Shown piece by piece: positions 7,628 through 14,313 of a stretch of 25,104 nt of DNA; the stretch's first letter is position 1; each line of letters opens with the position of its first letter. Under the pieces are notes generated by a model. The model was not told the DNA's origin and searched no databases. It was given only the letters and a program-made list of their open reading frames with translations. Origin of the DNA: Elusimicrobia bacterium HGW-Elusimicrobia-2 (GTDB lineage Bacteria > CG03); NCBI GenBank assembly GCA_002841685.1, contig PHAM01000028.1:1-25104 (forward strand). Reading direction: 5' to 3'. The position numbers and the translations under genes are program-made.

Positions 7628-8370
7628 ATATACTGGTCACAAACGACGACGGGATTCTTTCCGAAGGTTCGCTGCCCCTCATAGACGCCCTTTCGGAATT
7701 CGGACATGTTTCGGCTGTGCTGCCGGACAGGATGAGGAGCGCCTGTTCTCATTCCATATCTTTGCACAAGGCTCTGCGTCTGAGGAAGATCAGGAAAGAT
7801 GTCTATGTTTCCGACGGCACGCCTGTTGACTGCGTGAGGCTGGGGATATTGAGGGTGTTCAGGGACGATGTTGATTTTGTGATCTCCGGCATCAACGCCG
7901 GCCCCAACATGGGCGATGACCTCAATTATTCCGGCACGGTCGCGGCCGCGCGCGAGGCGGCTTTTATGGGCGTGAAAGCCGCAGGGGTGTCTCTCGTCGT
8001 TAAAAAAAGGCGTGATTTCGCCGCGGCCACGGAAGTGCTGCGGAAAATTTTTCCGCAGCTTGTAAAAACAAGATTGTCGCGGGGCGCGTTTTTCAACATA
8101 AACATTCCGGATGCCGCGCCCGGTAAAATCAAGGGCGTTAAAATCGTCAGTCAGGGCCGGCGGATCTATGACAGGGCCGCTATTAAAAGGATAGACCCGA
8201 GAGGTGACAACTACTACTGGCTGGCGGGTGAGAAGCTGGGCGGTTTTATGATAAAGGGCACGGATATTGAAGCGCTGGAAAATAATTATGTCACCCTTAT
8301 GCCGGTGACGCTGGATCACACATCCCACGCCGACTTAAAAGCGCTTCGGGGCAGTGGTTTCAAGCTGTGA
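7624..8370 (+). CDS. surE: SurE 5'/3'-nucleotidase
   Basis: SurE removes phosphate from nucleoside 5'- and 3'-monophosphates in the cytoplasm, using a divalent metal; it is linked to stationary-phase survival. The 248-residue length is normal. Family signatures are complete: MNILVTNDDG at the N-terminus (Asp8 and Asp9 bind the metal), SACSHSIS at about 39-46, DGTPVDC at about 63-69, and SGINAGPNMGDDLNYSGTV at about 88-106 with its metal-binding Asn. The start is a TTG at 7624, chosen because homologues begin at this position; the upstream ATG at 7601 is in another frame. A hairpin and a near-consensus promoter precede it, so it probably heads a new transcript that continues into uvrB 15 bp downstream. 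Confidence 0.95.
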   Translation: MNILVTNDDGILSEGSLPLIDALSEFGHVSAVLPDRMRSACSHSISLHKALRLRKIRKDVYVSDGTPVDCVRLGILRVFRDDVDFVISGINAGPNMGDDLNYSGTVAAAREAAFMGVKAAGVSLVVKKRRDFAAATEVLRKIFPQLVKTRLSRGAFFNINIPDAAPGKIKGVKIVSQGRRIYDRAAIKRIDPRGDNYYWLAGEKLGGFMIKGTDIEALENNYVTLMPVTLDHTSHADLKALRGSGFKL

Positions 8371-8385
8371 CGGCTTTTTTACTTT

Positions 8386-10356
8386 ATGTTTAAATTAGTT
8401 TCGCCGTGGCCGCTCTCTCCCGTCCAGAAGAAGGCTTCGGAAAAACTTTTCAAAGGTCTTTCTCAAAAGGATCATCCTCTCGCTCTTATGGGTGTGACGG
8501 GATCCGGAAAAACTTTTACGCTTGCCAGGGTGATAGAACAATGGGCTCGTCCGGCACTCATAATATCGCACAACAAAACTCTTGCCGCGCAGCTCTACAC
8601 CGAGTTCAAAAGTTTTTTTCCTCACAGCGCCGTCTGCTACTTTGTTTCTTATTACGATTATTATCAGCCGGAGGCCTACATACCGTCGTCCGACACTTAC
8701 ATAGACAAGGACGCTTCAATAAACGAGCAGATAGACAAGCTGCGGCTCCAGGCGGTGGCGGCCCTTTCGTCAAGACAAGATGTTATCGTGATAGCGACCG
8801 TGTCCTGTATTTACGGACTGGGTTCGCCGGAAGACTGGTCGGAGATGGCCTTTGAAATTTCCGCGAACCAGAAGATTTCCCCATCGGCGGTCGCGAAAAC
8901 TCTCTCGCTCATACAGTACAGCAGAAATGATATTGATTTCAGCGTCGGGTCTTTCCGCCTTAAAGGCGGCACGATGGATATTTTTTCACCCGCCTCCGCC
9001 AACCCTTTCAGGATAATGTGGAAGGGCGAAAGCGTGAGCAGGATCTATGAATTCGACCCTCTCACCTACAAGGCGGTGAGGGATATGGAAAAACTGCGGG
9101 TGTTTCCAGTCAAATTTTTTGTCACAAGCAAGGCCAGGTTAAAAAGAGCCATTTCCGGCATAAAAAAAGAATTGAATGAACAGCTCTCTCATTTCAAGAG
9201 CGGCGGGAAACTGCTTGAGGCGGAGAGGCTCCGCCAGAGGACGCTCAACGATATAGAGATGCTGGAAGAGACGGGTTATTGCCACGGCATAGAAAATTAT
9301 TCATTACATCTTTCGGGCCGCAAACGCGGCGAGCCGCCTTACTGCCTTATGAATTATTTTCCGCGGGATTATCTGACGGTGATAGACGAATCGCACGTGA
9401 CGCTGCCGCAGCTGAGAGGCATGTGGGCGGGCGATGCCGCCAGGAAAGAAAATCTCATTAAATTCGGTTTCAGGCTGCCCACGGCCGCGGACAACAGGCC
9501 TCTGCGTTTCGGCGAATTTGAGGCGATGACGGAAAAAGTCATATATTCTTCGGCCACGCCCGCGGTCTGCGAATTGAAAAAGAGCAGGAATTTTCTCGTG
9601 GAACAGCTCATAAGGCCGACGGGGCTGACGGATCCCGAGATCTTTATCAGGACGATGGAGAACGCTCCCGCGGATCTTGAAAAAGAACTGACGACACTGA
9701 AAAAGAATAACGAGAGGGCTCTTGTAATAACGCTGACGAAAAGAATGGCGGAAGACCTGAGTTTTTATTTCATATCCAAGGGGATAAAAACGCATTACCT
9801 GCACAGCGATATAGACACGCTGAAGAGGATAGAGATACTCAACGACCTGCGGCGGGGGAAGGTGGACTGTATCGTCGGGGTGAATCTGCTCAGGGAAGGC
9901 CTTGACCTGCCGGAGATAACCCTTGTGGCCATACTTGACGCCGATAAAGAGGGCTTCCTGCGCAGCCGCACATCCCTTATCCAGATATCAGGCCGGGCGG
10001 CGAGGAATATTTCAAGCCGTGTTATTTTCTACGCCGACAGCGTGACGAATTCAATGAAGAGCGCCATGGATGAGATGGCGCGCCGCCGCGCTCATCAGGT
10101 GGAATATAACCGCCGTCACAAGATCACGCCCAGATCCATACAAAAGATCATTTCGCTGGACACGGAGCTGATCAGGAAATCAAAAGACGGCGCTTACGGC
10201 CTGTTAAAAGAAAATCTGGACAAATTCACCTCCTCCAGCCCCGATCTTCTCAATCAGCTGAAAAAGGATCTGCGCGAGGCCGCGGATAATCTTGATTTTG
10301 AGATGGCCATCATCCTGCGCGATAAGATCCTGTCACTCGGCGGAAAGATCAAATAG
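8386..10356 (+). CDS. uvrB: UvrB, excinuclease ABC subunit B
   Basis: UvrB verifies DNA damage delivered by UvrA, opens the helix with its beta-hairpin and recruits UvrC in nucleotide excision repair. The 656 residues are the usual length. The N-terminal Q-motif region keeps Gln14. Walker A is GVTGSGKT at 36-43. The damage-probing hairpin YYDYYQPEAYIP is at about 90-101. GIENYSLHLSGRKRGEPP precedes DESHV at 334-338. The second helicase domain holds LREGLDLPE and QISGRAARN. A C-terminal UVR motif (about 620-655) for UvrC contact is present. It starts 15 bp after surE with no ribosome site visible, suggesting reliance on surE translation or a weak start. uvrA and uvrC are not in the window. The N-terminal block (PLSPVQKKA) departs from the common 'GDQP.AI'. 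Confidence 0.97.
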   Translation: MFKLVSPWPLSPVQKKASEKLFKGLSQKDHPLALMGVTGSGKTFTLARVIEQWARPALIISHNKTLAAQLYTEFKSFFPHSAVCYFVSYYDYYQPEAYIPSSDTYIDKDASINEQIDKLRLQAVAALSSRQDVIVIATVSCIYGLGSPEDWSEMAFEISANQKISPSAVAKTLSLIQYSRNDIDFSVGSFRLKGGTMDIFSPASANPFRIMWKGESVSRIYEFDPLTYKAVRDMEKLRVFPVKFFVTSKARLKRAISGIKKELNEQLSHFKSGGKLLEAERLRQRTLNDIEMLEETGYCHGIENYSLHLSGRKRGEPPYCLMNYFPRDYLTVIDESHVTLPQLRGMWAGDAARKENLIKFGFRLPTAADNRPLRFGEFEAMTEKVIYSSATPAVCELKKSRNFLVEQLIRPTGLTDPEIFIRTMENAPADLEKELTTLKKNNERALVITLTKRMAEDLSFYFISKGIKTHYLHSDIDTLKRIEILNDLRRGKVDCIVGVNLLREGLDLPEITLVAILDADKEGFLRSRTSLIQISGRAARNISSRVIFYADSVTNSMKSAMDEMARRRAHQVEYNRRHKITPRSIQKIISLDTELIRKSKDGAYGLLKENLDKFTSSSPDLLNQLKKDLREAADNLDFEMAIILRDKILSLGGKIK

Positions 10357-10398
10357 CGAAGAGTTTTTTGACAGTTTCTGTTTTTTTGTTTTGATATT

Positions 10399-10407
10399 TG
10401 ATAGAAT
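10399..10407 (+). promoter_or_regulatory. Extended -10 promoter element before the zinc-ribbon/coaE unit
   Basis: TGA-TAGAAT (10399-10407) is an extended -10 with a 5/6 hexamer. No good -35 sits at 17 bp. A TTGACA occurs at 10368-10373 and could instead pair with GATATT (10393-10398, 19-bp spacer). With TAGAAT the transcript would start near 10414, two bases before ATG 10416. The T-rich stretch 10381-10387 lies between. Confidence 0.45.
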
Positions 10408-10409
10408 AA

Positions 10410-10631
10410 ATGGATATGAAATGTTTAAAATGCGGCAAAGAAAATAAAAAGAACGCGGTTTACTGCAAATTCTGCGGAGAGAATCTTCAGACAGCGGAAC
10501 AGCCTTTGACGGTGGCTTTCATGCTGAAATCACTTTTTGTGATATATTCGCTCATCTTTACCGCCTACATGCTTTATCTCGCCTTTGAGAAACCGGTTCA
10601 GGCATTTGTCAACAGCATTGCCACAAAATAA
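10410..10631 (+). CDS. Small zinc-ribbon membrane protein
   Basis: A 73-residue protein beginning ATG-GAT-ATG; either ATG (10410 or 10416) could be used. The N-terminus is a zinc ribbon with two CxxC knuckles (Cys5/Cys8 and Cys19/Cys22, KCGKENKKNAVYCKFCGENL), like 'zinc-ribbon_2' domains that open many membrane proteins of unknown role. Residues about 34-56 form a single membrane helix (LKSLFVIYSLIFTAYMLYLAF). The ribbon would sit in the cytoplasm. No ribosome site precedes it. The coaE frame begins inside its last codons, so the two are co-transcribed. Function unknown; it may only be a coupling cistron for coaE. Confidence 0.75.
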   Translation: MDMKCLKCGKENKKNAVYCKFCGENLQTAEQPLTVAFMLKSLFVIYSLIFTAYMLYLAFEKPVQAFVNSIATK

Positions 10632-11220
10632 ATCCATCCGCCGGCTTAAAATAGGTATAACAGGAAAATTCGCCTCGGGGAAAAGCGAGGTGTTAAAGAT
10701 ATTTTCCGAATCCGGTTTTTTCGTCTGTTCCGCCGATGAAATAGCGCACATGCTTTTAGAACGGGGAAATCCTGTTTCTGGCGAAGTTTTGAATATCTTT
10801 GGTTCCGGTATCCTGGACACCATGGGCTACATCAGCAGGCAAAAACTCGGAGAGCTGGTTTTTAATTCAGAATCCGCGATGAGAAAGCTTGAAAACATAA
10901 TGCATCCGTCCATCAAAAGCGAAATGAAAAAAATCCTTGACGCTCATCCTCTCTGCGCCGCTGAAAACGCTCTCCTTTTCAAAATGGGGATGAGAGGCTG
11001 TTTTGACAGAATAATTCTCGTGAGGTGTTCTGATCCGCAGCGCGAAAAAAATATAGCGGAAAGGGTTATTTCCCCGGCCCTCGCGAAAAATATTTCTTTC
11101 TTTCAGGAAGACGGGTTCTATCCCGGGGCCGCCGCGGATTTTATCATAGAAAACAGCGGCGGGCTTGCGGCTCTGCGGAAAAAAACAAAAAATCTGATAA
11201 ATTCGCTTTTGAATGAATAA
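10618..11220 (+). CDS. coaE: Dephospho-CoA kinase
   Basis: CoaE phosphorylates the 3'-hydroxyl of dephospho-CoA with ATP, the last step of CoA synthesis. Motifs: a P-loop GITGKFASGKS (about residues 11-21), ADEIAH (the usual DADxxAH region), MHPSIKSEMKK (the HPxI motif), ALLFKMGM where homologues have PLLFE, RCSDPQREKN, and a final ADFIIENSGGLAALRKK matching 'aDyvIdNsG.le.l..q'. No in-frame ATG lies before the P-loop. TTG 10618 gives 200 residues, the usual length; TTG 10606 and 10585 are alternatives. All lie inside the zinc-ribbon gene, so translation should be coupled to it. The P-loop and PLLFE variants make it a divergent but convincing member. Its TAA overlaps a REP-like repeat. Confidence 0.88.
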   Translation: MPQNKSIRRLKIGITGKFASGKSEVLKIFSESGFFVCSADEIAHMLLERGNPVSGEVLNIFGSGILDTMGYISRQKLGELVFNSESAMRKLENIMHPSIKSEMKKILDAHPLCAAENALLFKMGMRGCFDRIILVRCSDPQREKNIAERVISPALAKNISFFQEDGFYPGAAADFIIENSGGLAALRKKTKNLINSLLNE

Positions 11221-11240
11221 TAGGAACCGTCACCATTACT
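11217..11240. repeat. REP-like repeat, copy 1 (after coaE)
   Basis: ATAATAGGAACCGTC (11217-11231) is identical to 20709-20723. Over 24 bases the two copies match at 21. It begins at the coaE stop codon. The GGAACCGTC core resembles short repeats scattered through genomes with REP-associated transposases; that is recollection, not a search. The bases just after it (TTTACT) form the -35 box of the candidate ftsZ promoter. Confidence 0.65.
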
Positions 11241-11242
11241 CA

Positions 11243-11271
11243 TTTACTAAAATCGCTAAATATCTTAGAAT
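11243..11271 (+). promoter_or_regulatory. Candidate sigma70 promoter for ftsZ
   Basis: TTTACT (11243-11248, 4/6) is followed by a 17-bp spacer and TAGAAT (11266-11271, 5/6). The predicted start near 11278 gives a leader of about 60 bases before ftsZ, with a strong ribosome site GGAGGTGG at 11327-11334. Unlike the pseudopilin promoters, this one leaves a normal leader. Confidence 0.45.
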
Positions 11272-11312
11272 TGCGGGTAATCTGTTTTTCGCGCGCACGA
11301 ATTGCGGATAAT
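11269..11312. repeat. Imperfect direct repeat upstream of ftsZ
   Basis: GAATTGCGGGTAAT (11269-11282) recurs as GAATTGCGGATAAT (11299-11312), 13 of 14 bases alike and exactly 30 bp apart, about three helical turns. The first copy overlaps the end of the candidate -10 box and the start site. The arrangement suits a binding site for a dimeric regulator of ftsZ, but no regulator is identified. Confidence 0.5.
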
Positions 11313-11337
11313 TTACGAATAGGCGTGGAGGTGGCTA

Positions 11338-12405
11338 ATGATGAAAATTGATAATGAGGATAATTTAAGGGCCAGGATAAAAGTTATAGGCGTGGGCGGC
11401 GGCGGCTGCAACGCCATTAACAGGATGATCAATTCCAACATAAAGGGTGTTGACTTTATAGCGGCCAACACTGACGCGCTCGCTTTGAAGCAGTCCCTGG
11501 CCCCGTACAGGATACAGCTCGGCGAGAACAGCACAAAAGGCCTCGGAGCCGGCGGGAATCCCGAAATCGGCCGCACGGCCGCGGAAGAATCCAGGGATGT
11601 TATAAGGCAGGCCCTGCAAGGCGCCGATATGGTTTTTGTCACCGCCGGTATGGGCGGCGGCACGGGGACGGGCGCGTCTCCGGTTTTTTCAGCCATGGCC
11701 AAGGAGATGGGGATACTGACGGTCGCCCTGGCCACAAAGCCTTTCAGTTTTGAGGGCTCGGTCAGGATGAAACAGGCCGATGCCGGTTTTAAAAATCTTG
11801 AGGGCACCGCTGACACGATACTGATAATACCGAACCAGAAACTTTTTACGGTGATAGATAAGCGCACACTCATAGAAGCGGCCTTTAACACCGTTGACGA
11901 TGTGCTCCGCCAGGCCGTTCAGGCGATAACGGATATAATCACTTCACAGTCGGTTATCCAGGTGGACTTCGCGGATGTGAAAGCCATAATGAAAGACGCC
12001 GGCAAAGCGCTCATGGGCATAGGCGAGGGAAAGGGCGAGAAGAGGACTCAGGACGCCATAAACCGCGCCATGGACAGCCCTCTGCTGGAGAATATCTCCA
12101 TAGAGGGCGCGCGGGGGCTTCTGGTGAATATAACCGGCAATCCGCAGAATCTGACGATGTTCGAGGTGGCGGAGGCGATGGAGATCGTGAAGAAGGAGAT
12201 ATCAAAGGAGTGCCATGTGTACTTCGGACAGACTTATGATGCTTCCCTGGAGGACGATGTCAAGGTGACGCTCGTGGCGACGAATTTTGAGGAAAAATCC
12301 GCGCGGGACGACACGAAACCGGATTATTTTGATACGCAGTTTTCTGCTCCGGAAGAACCCGACGCTGTTGATGTGCCGCCGGCCATGCGGAAAAAAACTT
12401 ACTGA
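11338..12405 (+). CDS. ftsZ: Cell division protein FtsZ
   Basis: FtsZ is the GTP-binding tubulin homologue that polymerises into the cytokinetic ring. The 355 residues fit a compact member. Visible motifs are the N-terminal nucleotide loop VIGVGGGGCNAI (16-27), NTDALAL (44-50), the tubulin signature GGGTGTG (106-112), and the T7-loop region VDFADVKAIM that completes the GTPase site of the next subunit. The residue equivalent to E. coli Asn207 in the T7 motif NxDxxD is Gln here (IQVDFAD), an unusual change. A short acidic linker ends in VDVPPAMRKK, the conserved C-terminal peptide for FtsA/ZipA-type partners. A strong ribosome site GGAGGTGG precedes ATG 11338 (a second ATG follows). Its stop overlaps the pilT start (TGATG), so the two are translated together. 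Confidence 0.97.
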   Translation: MMKIDNEDNLRARIKVIGVGGGGCNAINRMINSNIKGVDFIAANTDALALKQSLAPYRIQLGENSTKGLGAGGNPEIGRTAAEESRDVIRQALQGADMVFVTAGMGGGTGTGASPVFSAMAKEMGILTVALATKPFSFEGSVRMKQADAGFKNLEGTADTILIIPNQKLFTVIDKRTLIEAAFNTVDDVLRQAVQAITDIITSQSVIQVDFADVKAIMKDAGKALMGIGEGKGEKRTQDAINRAMDSPLLENISIEGARGLLVNITGNPQNLTMFEVAEAMEIVKKEISKECHVYFGQTYDASLEDDVKVTLVATNFEEKSARDDTKPDYFDTQFSAPEEPDAVDVPPAMRKKTY

Positions 12406-13550
12406 TGAAGATCAACAAATTATTTGAAGAAATGATAAGAAGGGGGGCCAGCGATCTGCATTTGCGGGCGGGGCTGCCTCCTGTTTTTAGAATAAAAAAA
12501 GAACTTGTCAGGACGGATTTTCCCCCCATGAGCAAAGATGAGATCGCCGAAAATATCCTTGATGTGCTGGATGTAAAAAGCGCCGCTGATCTGAGGGAAA
12601 AACTCCAGTGCGATTTTTCCTACGCGATACCCGGACTGGGCCGTTTCCGCGGCGCGGCGTTCTATCAGAGGGGAACCGTGGCGGCGGTTTTCAGGGCCAT
12701 CCCCGACGCTCCGTCTGATTTTGAAACGCTGGGATTGCCGAGCTCGCTTCAAAAAATAACCGAAGCCAACGACGGCCTTGTACTGGTGACGGGCCCCGCG
12801 GGCCACGGAAAATCCACCACTCTCGCGGCGATGATCAGCAGCATAAACAACAGCCGTCACGCGCACATAGTAACGCTGGAAGACCCCATAGAATATTTTT
12901 TCAAAGACAATAAATCAATCATAACACAGAGAGAGCTCGGCGGAGATATGCTCTCGTATATGGACGCTCTCAAAAACATCGTGAGGGAAGACCCTGATGT
13001 GCTGCTCATCGGCGAGATGAGGGATATTGATACCATTGAGGCGGGTATTTCGGCCGCCGAACTGGGTAATCTTGTTTTTTCCACCGTCCACACGATAAAC
13101 GCTTATCAGACCATATCGCGGATAATTGATTTTTTCCCCATTTCGCACCAGAACCAGGTGCGTCTGCAGCTTTCCGAAACTCTCAGGGCGGTCATTTCCA
13201 TGAGGCTCATGAAAAGCAAAGACGGGTCACGCATGATGCCGGTGTGCGAGATCCTGGTGAACACCGAGGCTGTTAAAAAACTTATCGCCGAAAACGAACT
13301 TTCCGAAATTTATGATCTCATGGCCAAAGGCGCTTATTACGGAATGCAGACTTTCAATCAGGCGTTCTTCGGCCTTTGCGAAAAAGACATTATAAGCGAG
13401 GAAGACGCTCTGGCTGTTTCAACAAACCCTGAAGAATTCAAGCTATACATGAGAGGCGTGGACATTACCACTGCGGCGACGGGTTTCAGCGAAGGCGAAG
13501 GCCCCGGTGACCGTAAGTGCCAAACCCCGGGTATCAAAAGGAATTTTTAA
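12405..13550 (+). CDS. pilT: PilT-family type IV pilus ATPase
   Basis: PilT and PilU are hexameric cytoplasmic ATPases that retract type IV pili. The 381-residue protein shows the family order: the ASDLHLRAG N-terminus, Walker A GPAGHGKST (130-138), Asp box TLEDPIEY (about 157-164), Walker B VLLIGEMRD (about 199-207), His box STVHT (about 226-230) and the C-terminal GMQTFNQA helix. Two departures stand out. Walker A is usually GPTGSGKST, so Ala and His replace Thr and Ser, with the essential Lys136-Ser137 kept. The retraction motif AIRNLIRE reads AVKKLIAE. A roughly 50-residue polar tail follows. It overlaps ftsZ upstream, and its stop overlaps a tiny ORF before pgeF. With pseudopilin loci on both sides, it may power those pseudopili. 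PilT versus PilU is unresolved. Confidence 0.9.
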   Translation: MKINKLFEEMIRRGASDLHLRAGLPPVFRIKKELVRTDFPPMSKDEIAENILDVLDVKSAADLREKLQCDFSYAIPGLGRFRGAAFYQRGTVAAVFRAIPDAPSDFETLGLPSSLQKITEANDGLVLVTGPAGHGKSTTLAAMISSINNSRHAHIVTLEDPIEYFFKDNKSIITQRELGGDMLSYMDALKNIVREDPDVLLIGEMRDIDTIEAGISAAELGNLVFSTVHTINAYQTISRIIDFFPISHQNQVRLQLSETLRAVISMRLMKSKDGSRMMPVCEILVNTEAVKKLIAENELSEIYDLMAKGAYYGMQTFNQAFFGLCEKDIISEEDALAVSTNPEEFKLYMRGVDITTAATGFSEGEGPGDRKCQTPGIKRNF

Positions 13551-13570
13551 TGGCGCTCCGCGCGGAATAA
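13550..13570 (+). other. Tiny ORF (6 codons) between pilT and pgeF
   Basis: ATG 13550 overlaps the pilT stop (TAATG), reads MALRAE and stops at TAA 13568-13570, three bases before and in frame with the pgeF ATG at 13574. AAAAGGA at 13536-13542 gives this ATG a ribosome site, whereas pgeF has only a weak GGAA. It may pass ribosomes from pilT to pgeF. Confidence 0.4.
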
Positions 13571-13573
13571 TTC

Positions 13574-14266
13574 ATGGGGAAAACAGTCACTGAAGATTTT
13601 GCGGATTTCTCCAAATGTCTCGGCTCCGGAGTGAGTGCGTTATTTTCTTTCCGGGCCAGCGGTGATATGAAAGACAGCGCGAATATGGAGGCCTTCGCGA
13701 GAAGGCATTTCTCCGGCGCTGTGCCTGTTTACGCCGGCCAGTCGCACGGCACGGTTTTGAAAGAGGTTGATGTACAGACCGTCAGCCCGCTGGCGAATGT
13801 TGACGCTCTTGTCACCCGCGACAAGAGTGTGGTGCTGCTTATTTACACGGCCGACTGCATACCGGTGTATTTTTATGACGCGCAGGCGTCTTTCGCCGGT
13901 ATCATACACGCCGGATGGAGAGGTATTTCAAAGAACATAATAATTTCAACGATGGACAGCATAGAAAAAAAATACCCCCTGCATATGTCTTCACTGAAAA
14001 CGGTGATAGGCCCGGGCATCTGCCGCCGGCATTTTGAGGTGTCGACGGAGCTGGCCCATGTTTTCCCGGAGATCTATGTGAAGAACAAAAAAGGTAAAAA
14101 ATTCGTGGATTTGAAACTAATAATAAGGCAGCAGCTTGAATCTTCCGGGGTCAAGCCGCAGAATATCCACGATTCGGGGTTTTGTTCTTTTGAGGACGAA
14201 AACATCTTCTCATACAGGAGAGACAAATCGCCGGAGAGAGGATGCGCTTTTATACGGCTGCTTTGA
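13574..14266 (+). CDS. pgeF: YfiH/YlmD-family laccase-domain protein (peptidoglycan editing factor)
   Basis: Members of this family (YfiH/PgeF, YlmD) carry a zinc site made by two His and one Cys. They are described as purine nucleoside phosphorylase/deaminases and, in E. coli, as an editing factor that keeps wrong amino acids out of peptidoglycan. The 230-residue protein has the whole signature: GQSHG (His59), TADCIP (Cys95), HAGWRG (His112), GPGICRRHFEV and the late FSYRRD. The spacing 59-95-112 equals that of the known metal ligands. It ends the ftsZ-pilT block. In Gram-positives ylmD also lies close to ftsZ, so a cell-envelope role fits. The start at 13574 is chosen because the in-frame codons upstream are closed by TAA 13568. 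Confidence 0.93.
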   Translation: MGKTVTEDFADFSKCLGSGVSALFSFRASGDMKDSANMEAFARRHFSGAVPVYAGQSHGTVLKEVDVQTVSPLANVDALVTRDKSVVLLIYTADCIPVYFYDAQASFAGIIHAGWRGISKNIIISTMDSIEKKYPLHMSSLKTVIGPGICRRHFEVSTELAHVFPEIYVKNKKGKKFVDLKLIIRQQLESSGVKPQNIHDSGFCSFEDENIFSYRRDKSPERGCAFIRLL

Positions 14267-14278
14267 GATCTAAACCTG

Positions 14279-14307
14279 TTTCAATTCTTGTAAATTCATT
14301 GTATAAT
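14279..14307 (+). promoter_or_regulatory. Candidate leaderless promoter of pseudopilin locus B
   Basis: A perfect TATAAT (14302-14307) lies six bases before the ATG at 14314. The -35 region at 17 bp is weak (TTTCAA, 14279-14284). With standard spacing, transcription starts at the A of the ATG. No ribosome site precedes the gene, which supports a leaderless start. Confidence 0.5.
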
Positions 14308-14313
14308 CAAAGT

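Noticed and set aside
7601-7640. surE as a frameshifted pseudogene
   Set aside because: The protein is complete from the normal family start (TTG 7624); only a non-homologous upstream extension would be affected.
7582-8328. 248-residue open frame on the minus strand opposite surE
   Set aside because: It mirrors the complete surE gene, has no recognisable motifs and a Arg/His-rich shadow composition.
10368-10398. TTGACA with GATATT as the main zinc-ribbon promoter
   Set aside because: The spacer is 19 bp and the -10 only 4/6; the extended TGATAGAAT is a better match, though the pair is kept as an alternative.
11313-11891. 192-residue minus-strand open frame opposite ftsZ
   Set aside because: Lies across the ftsZ start and GTP-binding motifs; low-complexity Ser/Pro-rich shadow.
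14242-14313. Earlier start (ATG 14242) for the locus B PilV-like gene
   Set aside because: It overlaps pgeF and gives an over-long leader, while TATAAT sits just upstream of ATG 14314.
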